Part shown: one piece after another, positions 45,521 to 52,989 of the stretch
Position numbering within the stretch: position 1 is the first letter of the stretch
Layout: each line of letters begins with the position of its first letter
Source of the DNA: Litchfieldia stipae
Lineage (GTDB): Bacteria > Bacillota > Bacilli > Bacillales > Bacillaceae_L
Assembly: GCF_014837155.1 (NCBI RefSeq)
Contig: NZ_JACYHA010000023.1
Span: 1-52,989 of the forward strand
Length of the DNA: 52,989 nucleotides
Reading direction: 5' to 3'
Notes under the pieces: generated by a model
Seen by the model: only the letters and a program-made list of their open reading frames with translations
What the model was told of the DNA's origin: nothing
Databases searched by the model: none
Program-made: the position numbers and the translations under genes

Positions 45521-45578
45521 CAACTAAATATATTATTTGACCGTTCAAGGACAATCTAGCAAAATATAAAGTTTGTTA

Positions 45579-47675
45579 TTACTCTTCTGTATTCTGACTA
45601 TCTACTTGTATGGTTTCGTCTATGGAGTCAACAAATGCTAACCTTTCTTCATGTTCGATGTAGGCCTCAACCGCACGTTTTGCTAGATTTTTAGAGATAG
45701 GAGATTTGTCACTTACCCATGGTACGACCACACTAAAGGCTACTTTTGGCTTATCCGATGGATAATAGCCAACAAATGTCAGGTTGTAAGTTGCTCGTCC
45801 CCATTTGTCTCGGTCTGGCCCGTAATAAAAGGTTTGAGCTGTTCCTGTTTTTCCACTTACATCATGAGGCGAAAATACGTTATTAGCTGTTCCACCGACT
45901 GATTGAGTAACCAAACGGAAGCCTTCTTGAACTCGTTGGATATCTTCGTCCCTGTTTGAAATCCGATTTAACACGGTGCGTGGTCGCTCAGAAAGAAGAG
46001 GACCAAGTGTCCCGTCGTTCACTGGTTCGTGAATGCTTGCTACCATGCGTGGCTGTACGCGGTAGCCACCATTGGCAATTGTGCTCACATACTGTGCCAT
46101 CTGGAGGGGAGTGTACGTATCAAACTGACCAATGCTCATATCAAGCAATAGCCCGGGGTTTGTGATATTTCCCAGAAGTCCGGCACTTTCATTGGGAAGA
46201 TCGATTCCGGTTTTTACACCTAACCCAAATTGAGCATAATAGTTTCGTAAACGTGTAAAATCGTCCTCGGAAATCGGAAGTCCTCCACCAGGTCGATAGA
46301 TGACACCTGCCAAATTCATGACAGTATGGAACATATAGACGTTCGAACTCACTTTGAGCGCAGTAAGGTCATTGATACGGCCAAAGTTTTTCCAAGATGA
46401 TTTTGGTTTTCCCAGACCAGCTAAGGTAATAGGTGCATCATAAAAAGTATGGTTATAAGCAATCACTCCAGAATCATAGCCTGCTAGAATAGTAGCTCCT
46501 TTAATAGTTGAGCCGATTTCATACTGACTAGTAAATGTACCAACAGAGTAATCGGAAAATGAAAGTTTGCCATCTGGGGTAGGATCTATCATTTTTCCAG
46601 ACATACCAAGAATGTCCCCATTATAAGGATCCATCATAACAATAAATGCTCGATCCATTAAATGGTTTCCAGGCTGACTTTTTGCGCGTGTCATTTCCTC
46701 GATAAGTGTTGCATCAAGAGCTTGCTGTAAACCTGCATTGATACTTAGTCGAAGGTCGCGTCCTCTTACACCTTCATGCGATAGAGTTTCACTTACAATG
46801 TCACCTTGTTTGTCGGTGACGATTGTCTTTTCACCCTTAGAAGCATGGAGTGTTTCTTCGTATTGATATTCTAGGTAGCTTTTTCCGACGCGTTCATTCC
46901 GTGAATACCCACGTGTCATATAGAACGAACGACGGTCTTCTAAAATTCCTTGTTTCTCAGTGGTGACTCCACCTAAGACAGGTTTTAACATTTCTCCATA
47001 CGGATATTCCCGTTGCCAATCAGATTTCACATCAACACCAGGTAATTCATCCAAACGTTCAACAACAGCGGCAATTTCACGATTGGATAACCCTGTGCTT
47101 TTGATTATTTGCGCTTCATGTATGTAGCCACTTGTCATCTTTTTATAAATGACAATTTCCTCAGGATGTGATAGCAATATCTCTTCAAGTTCATGAGCAG
47201 GAATTCGCTCAAGTTGAAGGGCATAAGTCTCTTTTGAAGAGAGTTCTAATTCATCTTTAGAGATGAGTTCTCTGGCTTTCTCAGGTTCCTTCACTAGCCA
47301 ATAATCTTTGATATCTCTCTCTTTGATCTCACTTGTATCTATCTCTAATAATTCTGATAACTTACGAGCAACTTCAAGATGAAGGGATGTTTGGTTTAAG
47401 GAATTCACTGTATAAAGTACAGCAGTGACCCCTTTATTATCAACAACAACTCGGCCGTGTCTATCATACATCTCTCCACGAGGAGCGCTTAATTTCACGG
47501 TAGTTGCATCTTGTCTAGTAGCCTCATCCACATAGTTTTCTCCATGCACAATTTGAAGAAAAGCAAGTCGTCCGATCAATGTGATAAATAAGAAAAAGGT
47601 GATAAAAAATAAAAGATTGGTACGAAAATGTAATTGTTTTTTGACTCGTTTCTGTTTCTTCTTTTCTTCTCCCAC
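45579..47675 (-). CDS. Class B penicillin-binding protein, PbpA/PbpH type
   Basis: A 698-residue peptidoglycan transpeptidase with one N-terminal membrane helix (about 20-40). A dimerisation domain starts with APRGEMYDRHGRVV, and the transpeptidase domain has the active-site serine in GSTIKGAT, the SSN motif and SGKTGTAQ. Length and motifs fit the elongation-type enzymes PBP2A (PbpA) and PbpH of B. subtilis, which act in sidewall growth; I cannot separate the two by eye. The GTG start follows AGGAGGAAA. It ends with an acidic tail and a terminator. Confidence 0.92.
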   Translation of the reverse strand: MGEEKKKQKRVKKQLHFRTNLLFFITFFLFITLIGRLAFLQIVHGENYVDEATRQDATTVKLSAPRGEMYDRHGRVVVDNKGVTAVLYTVNSLNQTSLHLEVARKLSELLEIDTSEIKERDIKDYWLVKEPEKARELISKDELELSSKETYALQLERIPAHELEEILLSHPEEIVIYKKMTSGYIHEAQIIKSTGLSNREIAAVVERLDELPGVDVKSDWQREYPYGEMLKPVLGGVTTEKQGILEDRRSFYMTRGYSRNERVGKSYLEYQYEETLHASKGEKTIVTDKQGDIVSETLSHEGVRGRDLRLSINAGLQQALDATLIEEMTRAKSQPGNHLMDRAFIVMMDPYNGDILGMSGKMIDPTPDGKLSFSDYSVGTFTSQYEIGSTIKGATILAGYDSGVIAYNHTFYDAPITLAGLGKPKSSWKNFGRINDLTALKVSSNVYMFHTVMNLAGVIYRPGGGLPISEDDFTRLRNYYAQFGLGVKTGIDLPNESAGLLGNITNPGLLLDMSIGQFDTYTPLQMAQYVSTIANGGYRVQPRMVASIHEPVNDGTLGPLLSERPRTVLNRISNRDEDIQRVQEGFRLVTQSVGGTANNVFSPHDVSGKTGTAQTFYYGPDRDKWGRATYNLTFVGYYPSDKPKVAFSVVVPWVSDKSPISKNLAKRAVEAYIEHEERLAFVDSIDETIQVDSQNTEE

Positions 47676-47823
47676 GTTTGTATTTCCTCCTGCTGTTTTC
47701 TCCTCTTGATTATAGCATGAACAAAAGGAGAATTAGGGTGTGAAATGGAAAAAAATGATAGAAAAAGGATTTCTCAGTTTAGTATAGAAGTAATATGAAT
47801 CTGAAAATATAGGAGAGGGTTTC

Positions 47824-48345
47824 ATGCGCAAGAATGTTGAGATCACTGAAGTTTCGTCAGTTGTTCCATATATAGATCAATTGTCTGAATTGCTGAAAGA
47901 GGTTGTTGATGGAGGGGCGTCAATTGGATTTCTTCCGCCACTTGATTTGTCGGAAGCAAGGTCCTATTGGGAGACGGTACTTGCTCCGGATGTACGATTA
48001 ATAATTGCAATGCAAGATTCTAAGATTGCTGGGACGGTGCAGGTGCATTTATGTATGAAGCAAAATGGTAGTCATCGTGCTGAAATAGCGAAATTGATGA
48101 CTCATCCAGCCTTTAGACGTCTTGGAATTGCGCGCCTACTGATGGAGAAAGCAGAAGAGATTGCAGTCAGAGAAAAAAGGTCATTGCTTGTGTTAGATAC
48201 TCGAAAAGGTGACCCTTCTAATTTACTATATCAATCATTGGGATATATTCAAGCTGGTGAAATTCCTTATTTTGCTCAATCCTTAGAAGGGACGCTTGAT
48301 ACAACCGTCTTATACTACAAAACACTAGGGAAAGAAATGTCATGA
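47824..48345 (+). CDS. GNAT-family N-acetyltransferase
   Basis: A 173-residue acetyltransferase. The acetyl-CoA-binding motif is in AEIAKLMTHPAFRRLGIARLLMEKAEEIA (residues 88-117), and LYQSLGYIQAGEIPYFA closes the fold. The substrate is unknown; relatives act on small amines or antibiotics. It overlaps the Nudix gene by four bases (ATGA), so translation is coupled. A well-formed AGGAGAGG precedes the ATG. Confidence 0.87.
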   Translation: MRKNVEITEVSSVVPYIDQLSELLKEVVDGGASIGFLPPLDLSEARSYWETVLAPDVRLIIAMQDSKIAGTVQVHLCMKQNGSHRAEIAKLMTHPAFRRLGIARLLMEKAEEIAVREKRSLLVLDTRKGDPSNLLYQSLGYIQAGEIPYFAQSLEGTLDTTVLYYKTLGKEMS

Positions 48346-48800
48346 TTAGACATGCTGTAGGAGCAATTGTTATTAAAGGTGATACTTACTTAGTGATACA
48401 TAAAACAAAAATGAATACAAAAGAAGGAAAAAGAAAGATTGATGGACAATGGGATTTCGTCAAAGGTGGTATTGAACCTCATGATGTAACCCTTGAAGCA
48501 GCTATCATGCGTGAATTAAGTGAGGAAACAGGTTCTTCGGATTATCGTATGATCAAACAATTTGATGAAAAGATTTGCTTCGATTTCCCAGAAGAGCTCA
48601 AAGACAGGATTGGCTACGAGCGCCAGGAGACGACTATGTTTCTTGTTGAATTTGTTGGGGATGAGAGTAGCCTGACTCCTCAGGATGATGAAATTGTAGA
48701 GTTGCAGTTTGTAAAGAGTAATGAACTGATTAAGACATTGACCCATGAAGATACAATTAATTTCATTAGAGAAAATCTGTCCAAACAAAGCATGAAATGA
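48342..48800 (+). CDS. Nudix hydrolase
   Basis: A 152-residue hydrolase of nucleoside-diphosphate-linked compounds. The complete Nudix box runs over residues 46-68: it opens with GGIEP, has the catalytic MRELSEETG and fits the GX5EX7REUXEEXGU pattern. The substrate is not decided. It shares a transcript with the preceding acetyltransferase, and an AraC-type regulator follows after 50 bases in the same direction. Confidence 0.9.
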   Translation: MIRHAVGAIVIKGDTYLVIHKTKMNTKEGKRKIDGQWDFVKGGIEPHDVTLEAAIMRELSEETGSSDYRMIKQFDEKICFDFPEELKDRIGYERQETTMFLVEFVGDESSLTPQDDEIVELQFVKSNELIKTLTHEDTINFIRENLSKQSMK

Positions 48801-48850
48801 CAGGAAGACGAAGTGCTCTACGGATAAAATGAGAGTAAGGAGTGAGCGAT

Positions 48851-49711
48851 ATGGCATGGTTGGAATCATTACAGAAGGCGATCGACTATATGGAAGAGAA
48901 TATGCTAGAGGATGTTTCGATTGAGAATATTGCTTATCATGCAAATGCATCAACGTTTCATTTTCAGCGAACTTTTTCGATTCTGACAGACATTAGTGTA
49001 GGAGAATATTTGCGTAGACGTCGGTTAACTTTAGCAGCTGAAGAATTGATTCGAACGGATACGAGAATTATTGACCTTGCCTTTAAGTATGGCTATGAAA
49101 CTCCTGAGGCTTTCTCAAAGGCTTTTCGAAAACAGCATGGGGTAACCCCGAGTGATGTTCGAAAAGGGAATGGAAGGCTGCAATCTTATAATCGCCTGGT
49201 TATCCAGATGAAACTGAAGGGAGCAGAACCAATGAAGTATCGAATTGTCGAAAGAGATGGATTTAAGGTGGTAGGAGTAAAGCGGGAATTTTCATTAGAG
49301 CAAGACGCAAATTTGGTAGGCATTCCAAAAATGTGGGATGAAGTTAATTCAAATGGTACCTGTGATTCATTAATTGAGTTGATGAACGGTGAAATCAGAG
49401 GAGTGCTTGGGGTTTGTGATGACCACTCGACACAGTCAGCAAAAACGATTGATTATTGGGTTGCTGTCGAACATGAAGGGGAGGAGGTTGACGGATTTCT
49501 TTCATTGGAGATTCCGGCCTCTACATGGGCTGTGTTTGAGGTGCATGGCGCGATGCCAGAGGCGATGCCAAAGGTATGGAAGCAAATTTTCTCGGAGTGG
49601 TTTCCATCAAGCGGATACCAGTATGTAGAGACAGCTGAATTAGAAGTATATCCTGGTGGAAATCCATCTGACCCAAATTATTATTCAGAAATATGGATTC
49701 CAGTAAATTAA
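48851..49711 (+). CDS. AraC-family regulator with GyrI-like effector domain
   Basis: A 286-residue transcription factor. Residues 1-105 hold two helix-turn-helix motifs (SIENIAYHANASTFHFQRTFS and IIDLAFKYGYETPEAFSKAFRKQHGVTPS). Residues 125-286 form a GyrI-like small-molecule-binding domain (YRIVERDGFKVVGVKREF, WAVFEVHGAMPEAMPKVWKQIFSEWFPSSGY). Such fusions sense drugs or lipophilic cations. The GTG at 48842 lies within AAGGAGTG, so the ATG at 48851 is the start. Its target may be the local acetyltransferase/Nudix pair, by position only. Confidence 0.88.
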   Translation: MAWLESLQKAIDYMEENMLEDVSIENIAYHANASTFHFQRTFSILTDISVGEYLRRRRLTLAAEELIRTDTRIIDLAFKYGYETPEAFSKAFRKQHGVTPSDVRKGNGRLQSYNRLVIQMKLKGAEPMKYRIVERDGFKVVGVKREFSLEQDANLVGIPKMWDEVNSNGTCDSLIELMNGEIRGVLGVCDDHSTQSAKTIDYWVAVEHEGEEVDGFLSLEIPASTWAVFEVHGAMPEAMPKVWKQIFSEWFPSSGYQYVETAELEVYPGGNPSDPNYYSEIWIPVN

Positions 49712-49751
49712 TAGACAGAAATTTCCGAAAAACATATAATGGAAATAATCT

Positions 49752-49782
49752 AATACCCTTTTGGTACAGAGGGTATTTTTTT
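49752..49782 (+). terminator. Terminator after the AraC-type gene
   Basis: AATACCCT and AGGGTATT pair around a 10-base loop and are followed by seven T. Confidence 0.88.
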
Positions 49783-49858
49783 AGTGCCTAGAAAATTAAT
49801 AGTTTGGTATATGAAGGTTGGGTTGTGGAAGGAGTAACTATAAATTAAGGAGAGGGTA

Positions 49859-50665
49859 ATGAACATGATTGTTAATCAAGAAATGGCCAAGAAGCTAGAA
49901 CAGTCTGAAATAGATTGCTTGTTATCAAGACTCTCTGCAATGAAAGAGATAGAAGGAAATCCGATGTCTGTAGAAGTTGAACGCTTTGGAAATGCAACTG
50001 CATTTTCAGTTAAAAACATTCCGGGGCCGTCTTTTAATACTGTAAAAGGGCTACAAATTGAGGATGAAAAGGAAATTGATAAGATTATTGATTTTTATCA
50101 TAAGAAAGAGATTCCTGTTAGATTTGAGATAGTACCATCCAATGTTTCTCCAGATTTATTAAGATATCTAAATACGAAAGGGTTTTATCAGTCAGATTTC
50201 CATACTACTCTCTTTACCCCACATACTGAGGAGGAAAGAGTAATTGATGAATCTATAACAATTCGTAAATTGAAAAGTGATGAATTTGATCTTTTTGCAG
50301 AAATCTATACTTTGGGATTTGAGCTGCCTTCGTTTTTAAAAGATGGAGTTGCTCGAAATAATGAAATTCTTTATCAAAAAGAGGGTTGGACGTTTTATCT
50401 AGCAAGTATGCTAGGTGAAGCTGTAGGCATTGGAGTTTTGTTTCGAAAAAATCAAATCGGGACACTTGCTGCAGCAACGACAGTTCCGAAGTTCAGAAAC
50501 AATGGAGTTCAAAGTGCGTTAATTAAGAAAAGATTGAACGAAGCATTTTCACAAGATTGCAAGCTTCTTGTAGGACAAGCAAGATTTGCTTCCATAAGTC
50601 AAAATAATATGGAACGAGCAGGAATGAGAATAGCTTATACGAAAGCTATATGGGTAGAGAAGTAG
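49859..50665 (+). CDS. GNAT-family N-acetyltransferase (268 aa)
   Basis: A 268-residue protein with a weakly conserved N-terminal half and a C-terminal GNAT domain from about residue 130. The acetyl-CoA loop is in IGTLAAATTVPKFRNNGVQSALIKKRLNEA, followed by SISQNNMERAGMRIAYTKAIW. The substrate is unknown. GGAGAGGG precedes the first ATG. It is a single-gene unit in front of a stretch of remnants. Confidence 0.85.
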   Translation: MNMIVNQEMAKKLEQSEIDCLLSRLSAMKEIEGNPMSVEVERFGNATAFSVKNIPGPSFNTVKGLQIEDEKEIDKIIDFYHKKEIPVRFEIVPSNVSPDLLRYLNTKGFYQSDFHTTLFTPHTEEERVIDESITIRKLKSDEFDLFAEIYTLGFELPSFLKDGVARNNEILYQKEGWTFYLASMLGEAVGIGVLFRKNQIGTLAAATTVPKFRNNGVQSALIKKRLNEAFSQDCKLLVGQARFASISQNNMERAGMRIAYTKAIWVEK

Positions 50666-50702
50666 TGGGTGCGGTAAAATAAGTTGTTAGAAAATTAACT
50701 AA

Positions 50703-50816
50703 CTAAGGTTTCTTGATGAATTGCCAATTTGGGATATTAAGATTAATAATAAGAAAGTAGAATCCAATTTGAATACGGACAAGTATTTGCGTGAGATTTA
50801 TGAACAGCTGTACTAG
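50703..50816 (+). pseudogene. C-terminal remnant of an unidentified gene
   Basis: A plus-strand phase reads FLDELPIWDIKINNKKVE and then NTDKYLREIYEQLY before a stop at 50814. The wording is protein-like, with a clean end, but stops lie just upstream and no start exists. The family is not recognised. Confidence 0.45.
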
Positions 50817-51020
50817 TTTATCCGATGTTGCAGCTATTCTTTCCGGAACATAATCAAGCCATTTTTTTTTCAGTGTGTATTTCATAGATGAAATAAGAAT
50901 AAAGTCTATAACCAATTGGTAAGAGGGCTCTGATTGAATACCATTTACTATCTGCAAACAGTAACCATAAAATTGCAAAAACAATAGACGAAATAAAAAT
51001 GAGATTACTAGAGAATCCAT
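50800..51020 (-). pseudogene. Frameshifted remnant of a membrane protein
   Basis: On the minus strand one phase reads FSSNLIFISSIVFAILWLLF then DSKWYSIRALLPIGYRLYSYFIYEIHTEK and then hits a stop. After a run of nine A the protein-like reading continues in another phase as KWLDYVPERIAATSDKL. A frameshift in the A-run is the simplest explanation. The family is unknown, and the gene's start is not visible. Confidence 0.45.
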
Positions 51021-51027
51021 TAAGAGG

Positions 51028-51222
51028 TTGATTATCTATAAAGAACTTTTAATTCATTTGCATAACACCTTTCATGGTACGGAACAACAGCATATATATA
51101 CACGCTGTTACTCAATCATCTCTATTTTTAATTACACTCGTGCAAATGGATTGAAATTAAGCTTAAAGGCAAATGTCATTGACCTCTTATTTAAAGAATT
51201 TAATCGCTATTTGAAGCAATGA
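51028..51222 (+). CDS. Doubtful small frame before the MFS gene
   Basis: Sixty-four codons reading LLIHLHNTFHGTEQQHIYTRCYS-like text and ending LLFKEFNRYLKQ overlap the MFS binding site. No ribosome binding site precedes it. The end looks protein-like and could be the tail of a lost regulator gene, but there is little else to support it. Confidence 0.25.
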   Translation: MIIYKELLIHLHNTFHGTEQQHIYTRCYSIISIFNYTRANGLKLSLKANVIDLLFKEFNRYLKQ

Positions 51223-51233
51223 AAGGAGTACCT

Positions 51234-52469
51234 ATGAAAAAATCCTTGCTTAAGAACCGCTCGTTTGTGTCAGCTTGGCTAGGGAATGGTATTTCAGAGC
51301 TTGGTGGGGCATTTGGCACCTTTTGTAATTCGATATTGATCTTTCAATTGACTGGTTCAACATTTGCGCTAGGGAGTATGTGGCTGCTGTATTTTGTCCC
51401 GTCATTAATTCTTCAGCTTTTCATAGGGCCTTATATTGATCGATGGAGTCGAAAGTGGGTAATGGTGTTCTCGCAATGGACAAGAGGAGCTATCTTTATC
51501 ATTCCGTTGGCTGCACTTATGTCTGGAGAGCTGGAGATTTGGCATATTTATGCTGTTCAATGTGTAGTTGGGTTAATCACTCCGTTGTATGTACCTGCTA
51601 ACCATGCGATTACACCAACGATTGTCTCAAAAGACCAGCTGCAATCAGCTAATGCTTACATTGATGGAACGGTCCGCTTAATGACCTTTTTGTCTCCGAT
51701 ACTAGCGGGAATTGTCATTGAATACGCTGGGGTTCAAGTCACTCTTTTTCTAGTAAGCTCTTTCCTTATCATCAGTGGATGTACATTGCTTCCTATTAAA
51801 GAAAAACGAAACAAAAATGAAAGTAGAAAAACATGGTTGGCTGATTTTTCGGAGGGGATTTCCTTCTTCTTTACGCACAAAATCATTGTCTGGTTAGGTA
51901 TCTTTTTAGCATTTGTTCAATTTGGAGTAGGTGTGACTATGGTGACGACGCTGCCATATATCACTAGCGAATTAGGAGGTACGTATGCTGAATACGGTTA
52001 TTTCATGGCGGGCTTTCCGAGTGGCTATCTGATTGGGGCTATGTTAGTCTCAAGAATAAATTACAAGAGTCGTAGAATTCTGATGCTAGGTTCACTTTTT
52101 ATCGGCGGGATGACTTTTATCGCCCTTTCCTTCAACAAAAGCATTCCTCTAGCGATAACAACGGAAATGATTGGCGGAGTGGTTATGGCGATTTTCAGTA
52201 TCCATAATACAACAATCTGCCAACAAACAGTCCCTAATCATCTAATGGGTAAGGTATTTTCAGTTCGTTTACTTATTATAAGAGGAGCTATGCCTTTAGG
52301 AGTACTAGTTGGTGGCGCCTTAAGCGAACTATGGGGAGTCAGACCACTATATCTTCTAATCGGCCTTCTTATTAGTTCCGTTTCACTTGCCGGGATATAT
52401 CTACCATATTTTAAGTTCATTGATGAAAAGAGATTATCTAAGCAGAATGCAATGAAAGATACAGGCTGA
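51234..52469 (+). CDS. MFS transporter, MFS_3 type
   Basis: A 411-residue 12-helix permease of the same broad group as the gene at 44134-45381. The family landmarks are IGPYIDRWSRKWVMVFSQWTRG after the second helix and LYVPANHAITPTIVSKDQLQSANAYIDG in the middle. Such proteins export drugs or siderophores; the substrate is unknown. The ATG at 51219 sits within the AAAGGAG site, so the ATG at 51234 is used. No adjacent regulator is intact. Confidence 0.87.
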   Translation: MKKSLLKNRSFVSAWLGNGISELGGAFGTFCNSILIFQLTGSTFALGSMWLLYFVPSLILQLFIGPYIDRWSRKWVMVFSQWTRGAIFIIPLAALMSGELEIWHIYAVQCVVGLITPLYVPANHAITPTIVSKDQLQSANAYIDGTVRLMTFLSPILAGIVIEYAGVQVTLFLVSSFLIISGCTLLPIKEKRNKNESRKTWLADFSEGISFFFTHKIIVWLGIFLAFVQFGVGVTMVTTLPYITSELGGTYAEYGYFMAGFPSGYLIGAMLVSRINYKSRRILMLGSLFIGGMTFIALSFNKSIPLAITTEMIGGVVMAIFSIHNTTICQQTVPNHLMGKVFSVRLLIIRGAMPLGVLVGGALSELWGVRPLYLLIGLLISSVSLAGIYLPYFKFIDEKRLSKQNAMKDTG

Positions 52470-52533
52470 AAAAAGCAGCTAAAGAAGTGGAGAGATTTGA
52501 ATACATTAATTAGGACAACAGATCCACTTCTTT
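52467..52533 (-). terminator. Possible terminator of the minus-strand DUF5316-like gene
   Basis: AAAGAAGTGGA and TCCACTTCTTT form an 11-bp stem with a 31-base loop. On the minus strand the stem is followed within a few bases by six T. Confidence 0.5.
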
Positions 52534-52559
52534 GAAAATGTTTCGCTCCTAATCAATCC

Positions 52560-52871
52560 TCACATCAATATCTCCAAAATTAAATAAACAATAAAGCATA
52601 AAAGTGAACCAATGAGAAAAGGACCCACTCGTAAGGTTAATGCTTCATGCTTAGGCTTATAGGCTCCTGCTTGAGAATCAAAGGCAGCAAGCTCTGATTG
52701 TTTCGACAACGCATCTCCCCTAGACCCTGTGATAAACGCAAAGAATGAAAAGATAATAGAACCAAAAAACAACGTCGACAACAAATTCGTATCAAAATAT
52801 AAATGAATACCGAAAAGTACAGCTAATTCAATGATCAGCACAAGTAATACTACACCAATGTATTTTTTCAT
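52560..52871 (-). CDS. Small membrane protein, DUF5316-like
   Basis: A 103-residue protein with about three membrane segments (IGVVLLVLIIELAVLFGIHLY, LLSTLFFGSIIFSFFAFI, VGPFLIGSLLCFIVYLILEIL). A cytoplasmic-type GSRGDALSKQSELAAFDS loop resembles DUF5316 proteins of Bacillus; the match is from memory. GAGGGAGG precedes the ATG. A perfect Spo0A-type box and a long palindrome lie about 75 bases upstream of its start. Confidence 0.6.
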   Translation of the reverse strand: MKKYIGVVLLVLIIELAVLFGIHLYFDTNLLSTLFFGSIIFSFFAFITGSRGDALSKQSELAAFDSQAGAYKPKHEALTLRVGPFLIGSLLCFIVYLILEILM

Positions 52872-52926
52872 AGTAATGCCTCCCTCTATAAATATTGATT
52901 TATCAACGGTTTGAGCCGTTGTTGGG

Positions 52927-52951
52927 GTGTCAAAAAAATATTTTTCGACAC
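52927..52951 (-). promoter_or_regulatory. AT-rich palindrome containing a Spo0A-type box
   Basis: GTGTC and GACAC enclose an A-run facing a T-run, forming a 25-bp near-perfect palindrome. On the minus strand it contains TGTCGAA (52950-52944), the consensus Spo0A box. A second small hairpin, CAACGG/CCGTTG, lies between it and the gene. Confidence 0.4.
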
Positions 52952-52989
52952 GATTCCTAACAGAATTTATATATTATGTGTAATTATTC

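Overview
The window looks like a chromosomal segment of a low-GC, spore-forming Bacillaceae bacterium. The evidence is AGGAGG-type ribosome binding sites on nearly every gene, frequent TTG and GTG starts, spoVR, a YjcZ-type spore peptide, a KatX-like catalase, and gene order resembling Bacillus subtilis. From memory, the runs yhcS-yhcT-yhcU-yhcX and pgcA-yhdB-yhdC-spoVR follow the B. subtilis backbone, with extra genes inserted here. The genus cannot be fixed from the sequence alone.

Layout. 1-1170: the 3' end of a 5S rRNA gene with its terminator, then about 18 tandem units of a 52-bp repeat, each carrying an RNA-type hairpin. 1260-9735: a YesL-like membrane protein, an L-arabinose block (araR, araD, araA with three AraR operators but no araB), a phosphofructokinase-fold protein that has lost its active site and sits directly before transketolase, and a DeoR regulator. 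9968-17190: catalase, small proteins, proC, a VanW-domain lipoprotein, an LTA-synthase-like enzyme, YjcZ and a class D sortase. 17189-31475: the yhc/yhd/spoVR backbone carrying a TSUP permease, a SurA-like lipoprotein, a disulfide-bond pair, a chemoreceptor and a second array (53-bp units).

31476-45400 is an accessory zone. It holds truncated remnants (aldo/keto reductase, alcohol dehydrogenase, HD-GYP, a second spoVR piece, a 5'-truncated histidine kinase), a TPP riboswitch controlling a short-chain dehydrogenase plus a flavin monooxygenase, an adenine-type riboswitch upstream of the purine exporter pbuE, an MHYT-PAS-GGDEF protein, and small membrane or lipoprotein genes of unknown role. 45579-52989: a class B penicillin-binding protein, acetyltransferases, a Nudix hydrolase, an AraC-type regulator, a second MFS_3 permease and further remnants.

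How genes work together. AraA and AraD supply two of the three steps that turn arabinose into xylulose 5-phosphate, which transketolase consumes; the PFK-like pseudoenzyme lies between them. The strongest candidates for something undescribed are the TPP-controlled SDR/monooxygenase operon, the PFK pseudoenzyme before tkt, and the two hairpin-bearing tandem arrays with periods of 52 and 53 bp, about five helical turns. All family assignments are from reading the sequence and memory; no searches were run.
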